From positions 558,001 to 622,000 of the forward strand of contig JAFLBQ010000002.1 of NCBI GenBank assembly GCA_017303805.1: a stretch of DNA of 64,000 bases. Reading direction: 5' to 3'. Both the position numbers and the translations under genes were made by a program. This DNA is from Cytophagales bacterium. GTDB taxonomy: Bacteria; Bacteroidota; Bacteroidia; Cytophagales; Cyclobacteriaceae. Positions 7,838-17,068 of the stretch are shown here, piece after piece; positions within the stretch are counted from its first letter, which is position 1, and every line of letters starts with the position of its first letter. The notes under the pieces are model-generated. The model saw only the letters and a list, made by a program, of their open reading frames with translations, made no database searches and had not been told where the DNA came from.

Positions 7838-9742
7838 TTAACCCACCAACTCCACGCTTCGCTTAATAAAATTGGTTAAGTCGGCCCCGGTAAGCAGGTT
7901 TTGCGACAGTAATGCCAAATCGTACACTTGTTTGGCAAGGCGTGTTTTCTGCTCATCGGTATCTGCCTTCAGGATTTTTTGAATAAGCGCATGGTTGCCG
8001 TTAATGGCTACGTTGTAGCTATCGGGCATGGCGCCCATAAAACTATACATGCCACCACCGCCACCGGTTTTCTGCATGTCTTTCATTCTGCGCATCCATT
8101 CGCTCATGGTAATGGTTACGGGCAAGTCTTCGGGCGAAAGCGATTCTATGGCAAGAGTCATGTTCGTATTGTTTATGGCGCCTTCAAAGATTTTCTTCAC
8201 GCTTTCTTCTTCCTCTTTGCTCAATACGCTGGCTACTTTTTCGTCTTTGCCAATCAGTTTGTCGATGGTTTCACTGTCCACCCGTTTTAGTTGGGTCTTT
8301 TCTAGTTTTTGCTCCAGGTGGTTAATGAAGTGGCTGTCCAGCATGCCATCCAAAATCAATACATCGTAGGCACGGTTTTTAGCGGCTTCGATAAACGCGT
8401 GTTGTTTGGCCACATCGGTGGTGTAGAGGTAAACTACATTTTTATCTTTATCGGTTTGCGTAGGTTTTACCTTGTCTTCATATTCTTTAAAAGTAAAGTA
8501 CTTGCTCTCGGTGTTTTTCAACAAGGCAAACTCTTTTGCTTTTTCATAGAATTTTTCATCGCTGATGATGCCGTACTTAACAAATACGCTTATATCGTCC
8601 CACTTCTTTTCAAACTCTGCGCGGTCTTTGATAAACATGTCCACCAGTTTATCGGCTACTTTTTTAGTAATGTGGGCGCTGATTTTTTTTACGTTGGCAT
8701 CGCTTTGCAAATAGCTGCGCGATACGTTAAGCGGAATATCGGGCGAATCTAAAACTCCATGCAGCAGCATGAGAAAATCGGGTACCACGTCTTTCACCTC
8801 ATCGGTAATAAATACCTGGCGCGAGTAAAGTTGAATTTTGTTACGCTGAATTTCAAAATCGTTTTTGATTTTAGGAAAGTACAGCACCCCGGTTAGGTTA
8901 AACGGATAATCTACATTGAGGTGTATCCAAAACAGCGGGTCTTCGCTAAACGGATATAGCTCTTTATAAAACTTCAGGTAGTCTTCGTCTTTCAACTCCA
9001 GCGGGGCCTTGGTCCAGATGGGTGAAGTATTGTTAATGATGCGATCGCTCGTAACCGTTTTATAGGTCGGCTTATTGTCTTTATCAACACCATCTTCAAC
9101 GCTGTCTTCTTTTGTTCCGAATTTGATTTCTACCGGAAGAAATTTGCAATACTTTTCAAGAATACCTTTGATGCGGAACTCATCCAGAAATTCTTCTGAG
9201 TCTGCATTGATATGCAGGATTACATCGGTACCCCGGGTTTCTTTAGATGCAGCGCTTAGCTCAAATTCGGTAGAGCCATCGCACTCCCAGCGGGCAGCTT
9301 CCGCATTTTCTTTATATGATTTGGAAACGATTTCTACTTTATCGGCTACCATAAATGCCGAGTAGAAGCCAAGTCCGAACTTGCCAATGATGTCTTTGGC
9401 ATCGGTTTTATCTTTAAACTTTTCTACAAACTCGGTGGCCCCCGAAAAGGCAATCTGGTTTATGTACTTTTTGATTTCATCGGCTGTCATTCCCAGCCCC
9501 TTATCGCTTACCGTTATGGTTTTCTTTTTCTTGTCGAAGCTTACTTCTATTTTAAGATCGCCCAATTCGCCACTGTAGTCGCCCAGCGAGGCCAATTTTT
9601 TCAGTTTTTGGGTGGCATCTACCGCATTACTTACCAACTCGCGCAAAAAGATTTCGTGGTCGGAATAGAGAAATTTTTTAATAATAGGGAAGATGTTCTC
9701 AGTGTGAATGGAAATGGTACCCTTTTCTGCCGTTGTGGTCAT
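7838..9742 (-). CDS. htpG: Molecular chaperone HtpG (Hsp90)
   Basis: HtpG is the bacterial Hsp90, an ATP-driven cytoplasmic dimeric chaperone. The GHKL ATPase domain at the N-terminus shows ELVSNAVDA (Asn/Glu site), DKGLGMTADEI and IGKFGLGFYSAFMVAD. The middle domain follows, with IPLNVSREYLQ-like LNVSRSYLQSDANVKK, and the dimerisation domain ends the 634 residues, a usual length. The start is ATG at 9742. The gene stands as a single unit, about 100 bases from each neighbour. No convincing sigma-type heat shock promoter was identified. Confidence 0.97.
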   Translation of the reverse strand: MTTTAEKGTISIHTENIFPIIKKFLYSDHEIFLRELVSNAVDATQKLKKLASLGDYSGELGDLKIEVSFDKKKKTITVSDKGLGMTADEIKKYINQIAFSGATEFVEKFKDKTDAKDIIGKFGLGFYSAFMVADKVEIVSKSYKENAEAARWECDGSTEFELSAASKETRGTDVILHINADSEEFLDEFRIKGILEKYCKFLPVEIKFGTKEDSVEDGVDKDNKPTYKTVTSDRIINNTSPIWTKAPLELKDEDYLKFYKELYPFSEDPLFWIHLNVDYPFNLTGVLYFPKIKNDFEIQRNKIQLYSRQVFITDEVKDVVPDFLMLLHGVLDSPDIPLNVSRSYLQSDANVKKISAHITKKVADKLVDMFIKDRAEFEKKWDDISVFVKYGIISDEKFYEKAKEFALLKNTESKYFTFKEYEDKVKPTQTDKDKNVVYLYTTDVAKQHAFIEAAKNRAYDVLILDGMLDSHFINHLEQKLEKTQLKRVDSETIDKLIGKDEKVASVLSKEEEESVKKIFEGAINNTNMTLAIESLSPEDLPVTITMSEWMRRMKDMQKTGGGGGMYSFMGAMPDSYNVAINGNHALIQKILKADTDEQKTRLAKQVYDLALLSQNLLTGADLTNFIKRSVELVG

Positions 9743-9844
9743 ATTTGTCAGCGTTTTTAATTAAAAAGTTTAGTGAAAGCCGTTAGTCAAATGCTATTCC
9801 AGATTTAGAAAATGACAGGATGGCAGACGTTAATGATCTTATAT

Positions 9845-10849
9845 TTATTTTTTTCTCAGCCAGATGCAGAGTTGCATTCCCTGATTGGTGTGCTGCATAA
9901 TAGGCTTTAGCAGATAGTCAAAAATTTTAGGCATTCCGGTTTGGCAAACGCAGTACTCGTAGAATGCAATGTCGTAGTTGTTTAGCTTCGCATGTTCTTG
10001 AAACGACTTTAGTCCGAATTCAAACAAATGATAGGGTTCATGCATCGGGCTTAAGTTTGTAACGTAATCCGTAAGGCGCATGCGATAGTAAAGGTTAATT
10101 ATCTTTCCGATAAGCCAGTTGGAGGATGGAACCTCTATGTGCATCAACCCATTCGGCTTTAACCACTTCATGGCGGTGCGGATTGAGCCCGATGGATTGT
10201 ATAAGTGCTCCAAAACAGCACCAAAGGAAATAAAGTCGAAACTATTTTCAGGGTATTCCATCTCTTCAATCGCCCCCGATTTCAACTTGTCGGGACGGAT
10301 GCCCATTTTGTGGATTGCCCGATCGTAAAATTGTTGAGATGCCTCGAAACCATAGGCATCAAACCCGGTTTTTTCCAAGGCAAGCATGGCTTTCCCTAAT
10401 CCGGCTCCAATGTCTAACGACTTCATTCCGGCTTTAAAATCCATGAGTTCTTTTAACCGTCCTATTTCTCCTTCAAAATAGGTAGCGTCTATTTTAAAGT
10501 AATCCTCTTTCCAGTATTCTTCCGGGGCAACACCGTAATGATCTTGCAAGTCGAACGGAATGGGTTGAGGATTTGAGTAGATAAGGCCGCACCGGGTGCA
10601 CTTTACTACAGTGGTTGTTATTCCTAATTTCCTGGTGGGATTTTTTCCTTGCGATTGGTTAAGTCGCCTGCCCAGGATTTTGTGCGCGCTGGCTGCCGAG
10701 CCGCACATATTGCATTCTTGCACTGTATTGAAGTAATACCTTATTTGTTGGTTCATAGAAAGTTTATCCGAAGTATAGGTTGCGCTTTTAAACAAACCAA
10801 AAAGACGATCTTTTTTATTCAACCATTTTCTGAGCTGTTTTTTTGCCAA
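9845..10849 (-). CDS. SAM-dependent methyltransferase with N-terminal zinc-binding motif
   Basis: A class I methyltransferase of up to 334 residues. An N-terminal four-cysteine element (CNMCGS near residue 46 and CTRCGLIYSNPQP near residue 85) is followed by the SAM-binding loop LDIGAGLGKAM near residue 148 and the later FDFISFGAVLEHL segment. This architecture is common in enzymes that methylate sugars or lipids in surface polysaccharide clusters. The longest frame starts with TTG at 10849; an ATG at 10756 (MNQQIRYYFN) just before the cysteine motif is an equally possible start. It follows DUF2721 by 41 bases. The substrate is unknown. Confidence 0.8.
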   Translation of the reverse strand: MAKKQLRKWLNKKDRLFGLFKSATYTSDKLSMNQQIRYYFNTVQECNMCGSAASAHKILGRRLNQSQGKNPTRKLGITTTVVKCTRCGLIYSNPQPIPFDLQDHYGVAPEEYWKEDYFKIDATYFEGEIGRLKELMDFKAGMKSLDIGAGLGKAMLALEKTGFDAYGFEASQQFYDRAIHKMGIRPDKLKSGAIEEMEYPENSFDFISFGAVLEHLYNPSGSIRTAMKWLKPNGLMHIEVPSSNWLIGKIINLYYRMRLTDYVTNLSPMHEPYHLFEFGLKSFQEHAKLNNYDIAFYEYCVCQTGMPKIFDYLLKPIMQHTNQGMQLCIWLRKK

Positions 10850-10890
10850 AATGGGTTTGATTGCCAGCGTAAGATTTAAGGAATGCTTTG

Positions 10891-11334
10891 TTAGTCCTCC
10901 TTCTTCTTTCCCATTAGGTCCTTTAATGGATCCCAGAGCTTCACATCATCGGCAATGTCGCTTAGTTGAATGGAAAGCGCGCGGGTGCTAATCTGGATTT
11001 CGCGCAGAGTCATACCCAATGAAATTAGTAACGACAATAGCGAAGCCCCGAAAATATATTTGGCAATAAGTTCATGCCCGCTGAATAAAAAGAACATGCA
11101 CAACACACTTAGAAACAAAGCCAGGATGCTCAACATCTGCATGTCGCGGATTAAGCGTAGCCTCACTTTCAGGTTGCGAATCTGGTCGGCCACCTTTTTA
11201 TCTTCTTTGGTTTGATAATCATTAGCCAGCTTGCGGATAAGCGAAGCCACCGCCAAAAAGCGGTTGGTGTAGGCCAGCAAAATCAACGACACGGTTGGAA
11301 ACAAGAGGGCGGGTGTGGTGAGTGTTAATTCCAT
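10891..11334 (-). CDS. DUF2721 family membrane protein
   Basis: A 147-residue membrane protein with a hydrophobic N-terminus (ALLFPTVSLILLAYTNRFLAV), a central pair of membrane helices (MLSILALFLSVLCMFFLF and YIFGASLLSLLISLGMTL) and a basic cytoplasmic loop between them. The final ISTRALSIQLSDI segment is typical of DUF2721. The function of the family is not known. A TATCTTTG element at 11339-11346 lies only 4 bases before the ATG. The methyltransferase gene follows on the same strand. Confidence 0.82.
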   Translation of the reverse strand: MELTLTTPALLFPTVSLILLAYTNRFLAVASLIRKLANDYQTKEDKKVADQIRNLKVRLRLIRDMQMLSILALFLSVLCMFFLFSGHELIAKYIFGASLLSLLISLGMTLREIQISTRALSIQLSDIADDVKLWDPLKDLMGKKKED

Positions 11335-11338
11335 AGAA

Positions 11339-11346
11339 CAAAGATA
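11339..11346 (-). promoter_or_regulatory. -7 promoter element TATCTTTG
   Basis: TATCTTTG read on the minus strand matches TAnnTTTG and ends 4 bases before the ATG of the DUF2721 gene, which suggests a leaderless or nearly leaderless transcript. Confidence 0.4.
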
Positions 11347-11504
11347 AAGACCCGGGCCACAACGGAAAGTATCTTAGAAATTCTCTGCTTTCGTGCCAGC
11401 GAAGGGCAAAGGCCGCTTTGCACTATACTACAAAAACCACTGGTAAAAAAAATATTCCAGTAACTCACTTGTTCAGTACTTTCGATGATCTAAACAAGAC
11501 CCCC

Positions 11505-14321
11505 ATGCTATTCCGCATTTTAATTGTGTTGGTGTTTTCGAGTACGGTTGGTATAGCCCAAAAGAAAACCAACGTACAACTCCCACCTAAAAAGCCACTC
11601 GATCCCTCAGTGTACGATGGCTGGAAAGACATTACCTATAAAGCGCTTACACCCGATGGCAGCTTTGCGGCCTTTACAATAAACCCGCAAGAGGGTGACG
11701 GCAAAGTGATTTTTCACAACGTGAAAACCAATACACAGGATTCCGTGAAGCGCGCTGCTGAAATTGCTTTAACGTTCGATAGCAAATACGCGGTATTTAA
11801 AATTAAACCGCAACAACAATTGGTTAAGGACTTGCGCAGACAAAAGAAGAAAAAAGAAGATTTGCCAAAAGATTCGCTCGGTATCTTCACATTTGCCAGT
11901 CGCAAAACAGAAAAGGTAGCTAACGTAAAATCCTTTAAAGTGCCGGAGAAAGCCGGGGGTTGGGCCGCATGGCAAGTAGAGGCCGTAAAAGAAGAAAAGG
12001 TAAAGCCAGATACCGCAAAGAAGGCAACACCGGCAAAACCCAAAAAAATAAAGAAGAACACTGATGACAATGGGTACACCCTTGTACTGCGCAACCTCAA
12101 TACGAATCATACTGTGCAGTTTGGATTTGTGAAAGACTATGCGTTTGCCAAATTCGGGCAGGGTCTTTTATTCCATAGCACCGGTAACGATTCTACGCTG
12201 AAAGCGGGTATGTATTGGTACGATCTGCAAAAAGCTGAACTAAAGCAATTGCATGAGGGTAAATCGAAATTCAAATACAAAGGCCTGGCCATAAGTGAAG
12301 ATGGTACGCAGACTTCATTTTTAGTTGACACCGATACCACCAAAGCGCCTAACCATTTCTTTTCACTTTACTATTGGAAACAAGGCGAGGCAACAGCAAA
12401 GGCTTTGGTAAACGATAAAACTCAGGTTCCGGCCAACTGGTTTGTGAGTGAACACGCCACACCCAACTTCTCAAAAGACGGCAGCAAGTTATTTTTTGGT
12501 TTGGCCCCCAAACCGTTGGTACAAGACACCACCCGGCTTGAAGAGGAGATTATAAAAGTTGAAGTATGGAATTGGAAAGACAGCGTGCTGCAAACTACTC
12601 AAAACAGCCGGCTGGAAGCAGAGAAGAAAAGATCGTATCAAACCGTAATAACGTTGGCGGATGAATCGATGGCTTTTCTTGGTAGCGCCACCGTTCCTCA
12701 GGTTGTGTTGGCCGATGAAGGCAATGCTCCGATTGCACTTGGCTTGTCTGATCTTCCCTACCGGTGGAGTAATTTTTATGATATAACCGGCCACACGGAT
12801 GTGTACGTGATCGATACAAAGACGGGCAGCAAGAGCAAAGTAATCACAAAAGTAAAGGGCGATGTTTCTATTTCGCCTAAAGCAAAATATGTGTTTTGGT
12901 TTAGCCTGCCCGATACGGCCTGGTTTGCCTATGATGTGGCTACCCGCAGTACGCGTTCGCTCACCAATGCATTGCCGGTTTCATTTGCAGATGAAGAAGA
13001 TGACCACCCCGACTACCCGTCTGATTATGGTTTTGCCGGCTGGCTGGAAAACGATGGCCGTTTTTTAGTCTATGACCGATACGATATCTGGTCTGTGGAT
13101 CCGCAGGGAAGAGCCCCCGCCATGAATCTAACCAAAGTAGGCCGCGCACAGAAAGTAACCTTCCGTAATGTATGGCTTAACCGCGAGGAAAAATTTATTA
13201 AGCCCGATGCTACGCTGCTGCTCAGTGGCTTCGATGAAACCACCAAGACGCTGCATTATTATAGTTATGCACTTAAAACCGGTGAGCTAAAGAAGCTAAC
13301 TTCTGGCCCTTATCGGTATGCCGGTGTGGTAAAAGCATTGCATAGCGATAACCTGCTGTTTACCCGCGAAACCTTCAGCGAATTTCCGGATGTATGGGCC
13401 AGTACGCTATCGTTTTCCAATCCTAAAAGAATCAGTACAGCAAATCCGCAACAAAAGAATTATGTATGGGGAACAGTAGAGTTGGTGAATTATACTTCGT
13501 TGGATAATGTACCGCTGCAAGGGTTACTCTACAAACCCGAAAACTTCGATCCGAAAAAGAAGTACCCTATGCTGGTGTACTTCTACGAGAAGAGCAGCGA
13601 TGGTTTGTATTCGTATTTTAAACCACAACCTGCGTGGTCAATCATTCAACGCATAATGTGTGTAAGCAATGGCTACCTGGTTTTTGTGCCCGACATTGTT
13701 TATAAAAATGGGCTGCCAGGCGAAAGCGCCTTCAATTGCATTATGCCCGGAGTAAATCAATTGATTGCTTCCGGTTTTGTAGATGAGAAAAACATTGGCA
13801 TACAAGGACAAAGCTGGGGTGGCTACCAAACAGCCTACGTTATTACGCGCACCAATTTGTTTAAAGCTGCCGGTGCCGGTGCAGCCGTGGTAAACATGAC
13901 CAGCGCGTATGGCGGCATTCGTTGGGGTTCAGGTATGAGTCGCATGTTTCAATATGAAAAAAGTCAGAGCCGCATAGGCGGAACGTTGTGGGAAAAGCCA
14001 CTCTACTTTATTGAGAACTCTCCGTTGTTTTATGCCGACAAAATTCAAACCCCCGTGCTGATCATGCAAAATGATAAAGACGATGCGGTGCCGTGGTACC
14101 AGGGTATTGAGTTTTACATGGCCCTGCGCAGGTTGCACAAGCCGGTGTGGATGCTGGTGTACAATGAGGAAGTGCACAACCTGCAGAAGCGCCAGAACCG
14201 CAAAGATTACGATGTTCGCCTGATGCAATTTTTTGATTTCTACCTGAAAGGCGCACCCGAGCCGGAGTGGATGAAGGAAGGGATTCCGGCTATGGAGAAG
14301 GGGATTACGAAGGGGTATTAA
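11505..14321 (+). CDS. Secreted S9 family peptidase (prolyl oligopeptidase type)
   Basis: A 938-residue exported serine peptidase. ATG at 11505 opens a signal peptide (MLFRILIVLVFSSTVGIAQ); the reading frame extends 29 codons upstream only through a TTG. The N-terminal two thirds form a beta-propeller-like region with a Lys-rich insert near residue 170-185 (KPDTAKKATPAKPKKIKK). The C-terminal alpha/beta-hydrolase domain carries the nucleophile in GQSWGGY (about Ser768), the Asp in QNDKDDAVPW (about 855) and the His in NEEVHNLQKR (about 889). This is the DPP/acylaminoacyl-peptidase layout that cuts short peptides in the periplasm. It is a single-gene unit divergent from DUF2721. Confidence 0.9.
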   Translation: MLFRILIVLVFSSTVGIAQKKTNVQLPPKKPLDPSVYDGWKDITYKALTPDGSFAAFTINPQEGDGKVIFHNVKTNTQDSVKRAAEIALTFDSKYAVFKIKPQQQLVKDLRRQKKKKEDLPKDSLGIFTFASRKTEKVANVKSFKVPEKAGGWAAWQVEAVKEEKVKPDTAKKATPAKPKKIKKNTDDNGYTLVLRNLNTNHTVQFGFVKDYAFAKFGQGLLFHSTGNDSTLKAGMYWYDLQKAELKQLHEGKSKFKYKGLAISEDGTQTSFLVDTDTTKAPNHFFSLYYWKQGEATAKALVNDKTQVPANWFVSEHATPNFSKDGSKLFFGLAPKPLVQDTTRLEEEIIKVEVWNWKDSVLQTTQNSRLEAEKKRSYQTVITLADESMAFLGSATVPQVVLADEGNAPIALGLSDLPYRWSNFYDITGHTDVYVIDTKTGSKSKVITKVKGDVSISPKAKYVFWFSLPDTAWFAYDVATRSTRSLTNALPVSFADEEDDHPDYPSDYGFAGWLENDGRFLVYDRYDIWSVDPQGRAPAMNLTKVGRAQKVTFRNVWLNREEKFIKPDATLLLSGFDETTKTLHYYSYALKTGELKKLTSGPYRYAGVVKALHSDNLLFTRETFSEFPDVWASTLSFSNPKRISTANPQQKNYVWGTVELVNYTSLDNVPLQGLLYKPENFDPKKKYPMLVYFYEKSSDGLYSYFKPQPAWSIIQRIMCVSNGYLVFVPDIVYKNGLPGESAFNCIMPGVNQLIASGFVDEKNIGIQGQSWGGYQTAYVITRTNLFKAAGAGAAVVNMTSAYGGIRWGSGMSRMFQYEKSQSRIGGTLWEKPLYFIENSPLFYADKIQTPVLIMQNDKDDAVPWYQGIEFYMALRRLHKPVWMLVYNEEVHNLQKRQNRKDYDVRLMQFFDFYLKGAPEPEWMKEGIPAMEKGITKGY

Positions 14322-14411
14322 AAAATAAGAATAAGGCAGACAATCACACTTGGCTAACCTAAATTGAAATAGAGCTCTAATTTTATCGATTTTTCGTTAA
14401 AACAGACATTG

Positions 14412-14451
14412 TATCAAATTTAGTGTGTATTAAAACACACTAAATTTGATA
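14412..14451. promoter_or_regulatory. Perfect 17-bp inverted repeat over the AAA-ATPase promoter
   Basis: The left arm, TATCAAATTTAGTGTGT at 14412-14428, is exactly complementary to the right arm at 14435-14451, with a 6-base loop ATTAAA. The palindrome touches the -7 element at 14450-14457 and ends 13 bases before the ATG of the ATPase gene. The position suits an operator bound by a dimeric repressor, possibly the gene's own product or an unlinked factor; a hairpin in DNA or an element end is also possible. Confidence 0.65.
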
Positions 14452-14457
14452 TATTTG
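14450..14457 (+). promoter_or_regulatory. -7 promoter element TATATTTG
   Basis: TATATTTG fits TAnnTTTG exactly, with 7 bases to the ATG at 14465, so the ATPase transcript is probably leaderless. It overlaps the end of the right arm of the palindrome by two bases. Confidence 0.45.
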
Positions 14458-14464
14458 TAATCTT

Positions 14465-15931
14465 ATGCCTAAAAAACCAAGTTTAAAGCCAATTTCAGAA
14501 GCCCTTATCCTTGAAAGGATGCGGTTCGAAAATCCGTGGTGGGTAACAGGTGCTATTGATGCGGACTACAACGAATTACAACGTAGGCTATACTTTGAAT
14601 TGTTTTATGATCTGGTTGAAGAGACTGATGTAAAGCGTGCCGTGGTGCTTATGGGGCCGCGCAGGGTAGGTAAAACTGTAATGATGCATCATGCGGTGGA
14701 AGCACTTCTGGAGGCACGGGTGGATAGGCACAGCATCTGCTTCATTGGCATTGACAGTCCGATTTATCTCCATATTGGTTTAGAGGAGTTATTTAAGCTT
14801 TCTATGAAGGCTGCGGGCAATATTAATCCCAAGGGCTGGTTTGTCTTTTTTGATGAAATCCAATATTTGAAAGATTGGGAAGTGCACCTGAAGGTTCTGG
14901 TGGACAGTTATCCGCATACTAAATTTATTGTTTCGGGTTCAGCAGCAGCAGCGTTAAAACTCCGAAGTAGCGAAAGTGGTGCCGGAAGGTTTACAGAATT
15001 TATGCTTCCTCCGCTTACATTTCACGAATACATTCATCTCAAAAATTATAACCATTTAATTCGGCCGTCTTCGCTGCAGTGGAACGGGAATCTAAATCAG
15101 TTCTTCACTTCCATTAATATGCACGAAGTAAACAGGCATTTTATGGAGTATATTAATTATGGGGGTTATCCTGAAGTAATATTTTCTGAAAAGATACAAG
15201 CCAATCCTGGCAGGTACATTAAAAGTGATATCGTAGATAAGGTACTGCTTCGAGATTTACCCAGTTTGTACGGGATAAAGGACGTGCAGGAATTGAATTC
15301 TTTTTTTACCACGCTGGTGTATTATAGTGGCAACGAAGTTTCGCTTGATACACTTTCAAAAAACAGCGGTGTTGAGAAGGGCTTGTTAAAGAAATACCTT
15401 GAATATCTTGAAGCGGCTTTCCTTATAAGAGTTATTCACCGCATTGATGATACTGCGAAAAAATTTCAGCGAGCCAATTTTTACAAAGTGTACCTTACTA
15501 ATCCAAGTTTACGAAGCGCATTATTTTCTCCTTTGCAGCCCACCGATGATGGCATTGGCGCGATGGTGGAAACAGCGGTATTTTCGCAATGGCTGCACCG
15601 CGATTGGTTTACACCCTGGTATGCCAGGTGGAGTGTTGGGCAATTTCAAGGCGAAGTGGACATGGTGGGGTTGGATGACAAAAACCTGAAGCCGTTATGG
15701 GCACTGGAGATAAAGTGGAGTAATCGATATTTTGAAAAACCTGAAGAGCTGAAGAGCTTAATGCAGTTCTGTGAAAAAAATAATCTCAAAGCCGGGTTAA
15801 TAACTACAATAGACAAGGAGGGTTTATTTGAGGTTGACGGGATAACCCTAACCTACATTCCTGCGGCCATGTACTCTTATGTAGTAGGAGTAAATACTTT
15901 GCAACAGAAAAAGAAAAGAGCTTCAGTTTAA
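14465..15931 (+). CDS. AAA-family ATPase with DUF4143 C-terminal domain
   Basis: A 488-residue cytoplasmic P-loop ATPase. Walker A is GPRRVGKT at 64-71 and Walker B is FVFFDE at 126-131. A winged-helix-like middle part follows (SLDTLSKNSGVEKGLLKKYL). The C-terminal DUF4143 region ends with a PD-(D/E)xK-like pair, GEVDMVG and WALEIKWS (about residues 397-420). Proteins of this type are patchily spread in bacteria and archaea and their role is unknown. The gene is alone, downstream of a perfect palindrome, without SD sequence, and shows internal traits of an accessory gene. A toxin-antitoxin-like or DNA-processing role is only a guess. Confidence 0.85.
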   Translation: MPKKPSLKPISEALILERMRFENPWWVTGAIDADYNELQRRLYFELFYDLVEETDVKRAVVLMGPRRVGKTVMMHHAVEALLEARVDRHSICFIGIDSPIYLHIGLEELFKLSMKAAGNINPKGWFVFFDEIQYLKDWEVHLKVLVDSYPHTKFIVSGSAAAALKLRSSESGAGRFTEFMLPPLTFHEYIHLKNYNHLIRPSSLQWNGNLNQFFTSINMHEVNRHFMEYINYGGYPEVIFSEKIQANPGRYIKSDIVDKVLLRDLPSLYGIKDVQELNSFFTTLVYYSGNEVSLDTLSKNSGVEKGLLKKYLEYLEAAFLIRVIHRIDDTAKKFQRANFYKVYLTNPSLRSALFSPLQPTDDGIGAMVETAVFSQWLHRDWFTPWYARWSVGQFQGEVDMVGLDDKNLKPLWALEIKWSNRYFEKPEELKSLMQFCEKNNLKAGLITTIDKEGLFEVDGITLTYIPAAMYSYVVGVNTLQQKKKRASV

Positions 15932-15938
15932 AAAAACT

Positions 15939-15992
15939 ATATCCACTTGTCATGAAAAGACAAGGTTGTAATTTTATTAGGTATGTGGATAT
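15939..15992. repeat. Two nested inverted repeats after the AAA-ATPase gene
   Basis: ATATCCAC at 15939-15946 pairs with GTGGATAT at 15985-15992, and CTTGTC at 15946-15951 pairs with GACAAG at 15959-15964. Together they could form a branched hairpin just after the ATPase stop codon, possibly a terminator or the other border of an accessory module. Confidence 0.35.
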
Positions 15993-16045
15993 GCTTCTAA
16001 TAGGAAGTGATCGTTCATATTTTTTTGATGTTTAACTATTTTATA

Positions 16046-16996
16046 ATGAGCATGCGACTTGTGTTTGTTCTTCTCCTTTCGACAAAGTTGGTAACTGGCC
16101 AATCCGTAACCACCGGTAAACAACTGTGGGAGCAGAAAAAATATGCTGAAGCCCGCTCACAACTGGTAGTAATTAAAAAGGACAATAATGACTACGCAGC
16201 CGCACAGTATTACTTAGGACGCATAGCATTCGATGAAAAGAAGTATGACGAGGCTGAAGATTTTTTTGAAGCCGCAATTAAGGCCAACGATAACGTAGCG
16301 GAATACCACACCTGGTATGGCAATACCCTGGGCACCATTGCCTCCGATGCCAACATTTTTAAACAGGCTACACTGGGCCCAAAAATGAAAAGCGCCTGGG
16401 AGAAGGCTGTGCAATTAGATCCCCAAACAGTAGATGCCCGCGAGTCGCTCATACAATATTATTTGCAAGCACCGGCTATTGCGGGGGGCAGTGTGGACAA
16501 AGCCATAGAAATGGCCAACGAAATCAAAAGGTTAAAGCCAGCCGAAGGGCACCGGCAACTGGGCAACATCTACTATCGCGAAAAAAAGTATGCCGAAGCC
16601 GAAAAGGAATTTATAGCGATGACTAAAGTTGACCCCAACCTTACTGCAGGGCTGGCTAATTTTTATGTGATGCAAAAGCAATACGATAAAGCTTTTAAGT
16701 TGTTTGAAGAAACTTTGAAACAAAATCCGGATGACATGGCCGCCACCTACCAGATTGGAAAACTAAGTGCGCTGTCCGGTGAGCAGTTGGATCGGGGTGA
16801 AGCGTGTTTAAGAAAATACCTCACCTATCAACCACAAAAAAATGAGCCCAGCCATGCCGGGGCCAACATGCGCTTAGCGCAAATTATGGAAAAGCATGGC
16901 AAAAAAGCCGAGGCAAAATTATTGTATGAGCTTGCCTTGAAGGGCGATGGTACGTTAAAAGAAGCTAAAGAAGGGTTGGTGCGAGTTTCGAAGTAG
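16046..16996 (+). CDS. Secreted TPR-repeat protein
   Basis: A 316-residue exported protein made almost entirely of tetratricopeptide repeats. The start at ATG 16046 (MSMRLVFVLLLSTKLVTGQS) gives a signal peptide; ATG 16052 would also serve, while the longer frame needs GTG. Repeats can be read from about residue 30 onward, for example AAQYYLGRIAFDEKKYDEAE, YREKKYAEAEKEFIAMTKVD and MQKQYDKAFKLFEETLKQNP. TPR domains are protein-binding scaffolds; the partner is unknown. It is followed by the DinB gene after 72 bases with its own promoter. Confidence 0.8.
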   Translation: MSMRLVFVLLLSTKLVTGQSVTTGKQLWEQKKYAEARSQLVVIKKDNNDYAAAQYYLGRIAFDEKKYDEAEDFFEAAIKANDNVAEYHTWYGNTLGTIASDANIFKQATLGPKMKSAWEKAVQLDPQTVDARESLIQYYLQAPAIAGGSVDKAIEMANEIKRLKPAEGHRQLGNIYYREKKYAEAEKEFIAMTKVDPNLTAGLANFYVMQKQYDKAFKLFEETLKQNPDDMAATYQIGKLSALSGEQLDRGEACLRKYLTYQPQKNEPSHAGANMRLAQIMEKHGKKAEAKLLYELALKGDGTLKEAKEGLVRVSK

Positions 16997-17043
16997 AAGC
17001 TACCGAATAAATATTTTTCTGCCCGGGTTATCGCAACACTTTG

Positions 17044-17051
17044 TAGTTTTG
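17044..17051 (+). promoter_or_regulatory. -7 promoter element TAGTTTTG
   Basis: TAGTTTTG matches TAnnTTTG and lies 17 bases before the ATG of the DinB gene at 17069, giving a short leader. Confidence 0.4.
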
Positions 17052-17068
17052 CTACCTCAACATTTAGC

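Noticed and set aside
7928-8752. Plus-strand open frames of 113-147 codons across htpG
   Set aside because: They lie opposite the clear Hsp90 frame, have no signal, domain or start context, and are rich in Phe and Val as expected from the reverse of a Lys/Glu-rich gene.
11714-12110. Two minus-strand open frames inside the S9 peptidase gene
   Set aside because: They are the reverse of the Lys-rich insert and have no features of their own.
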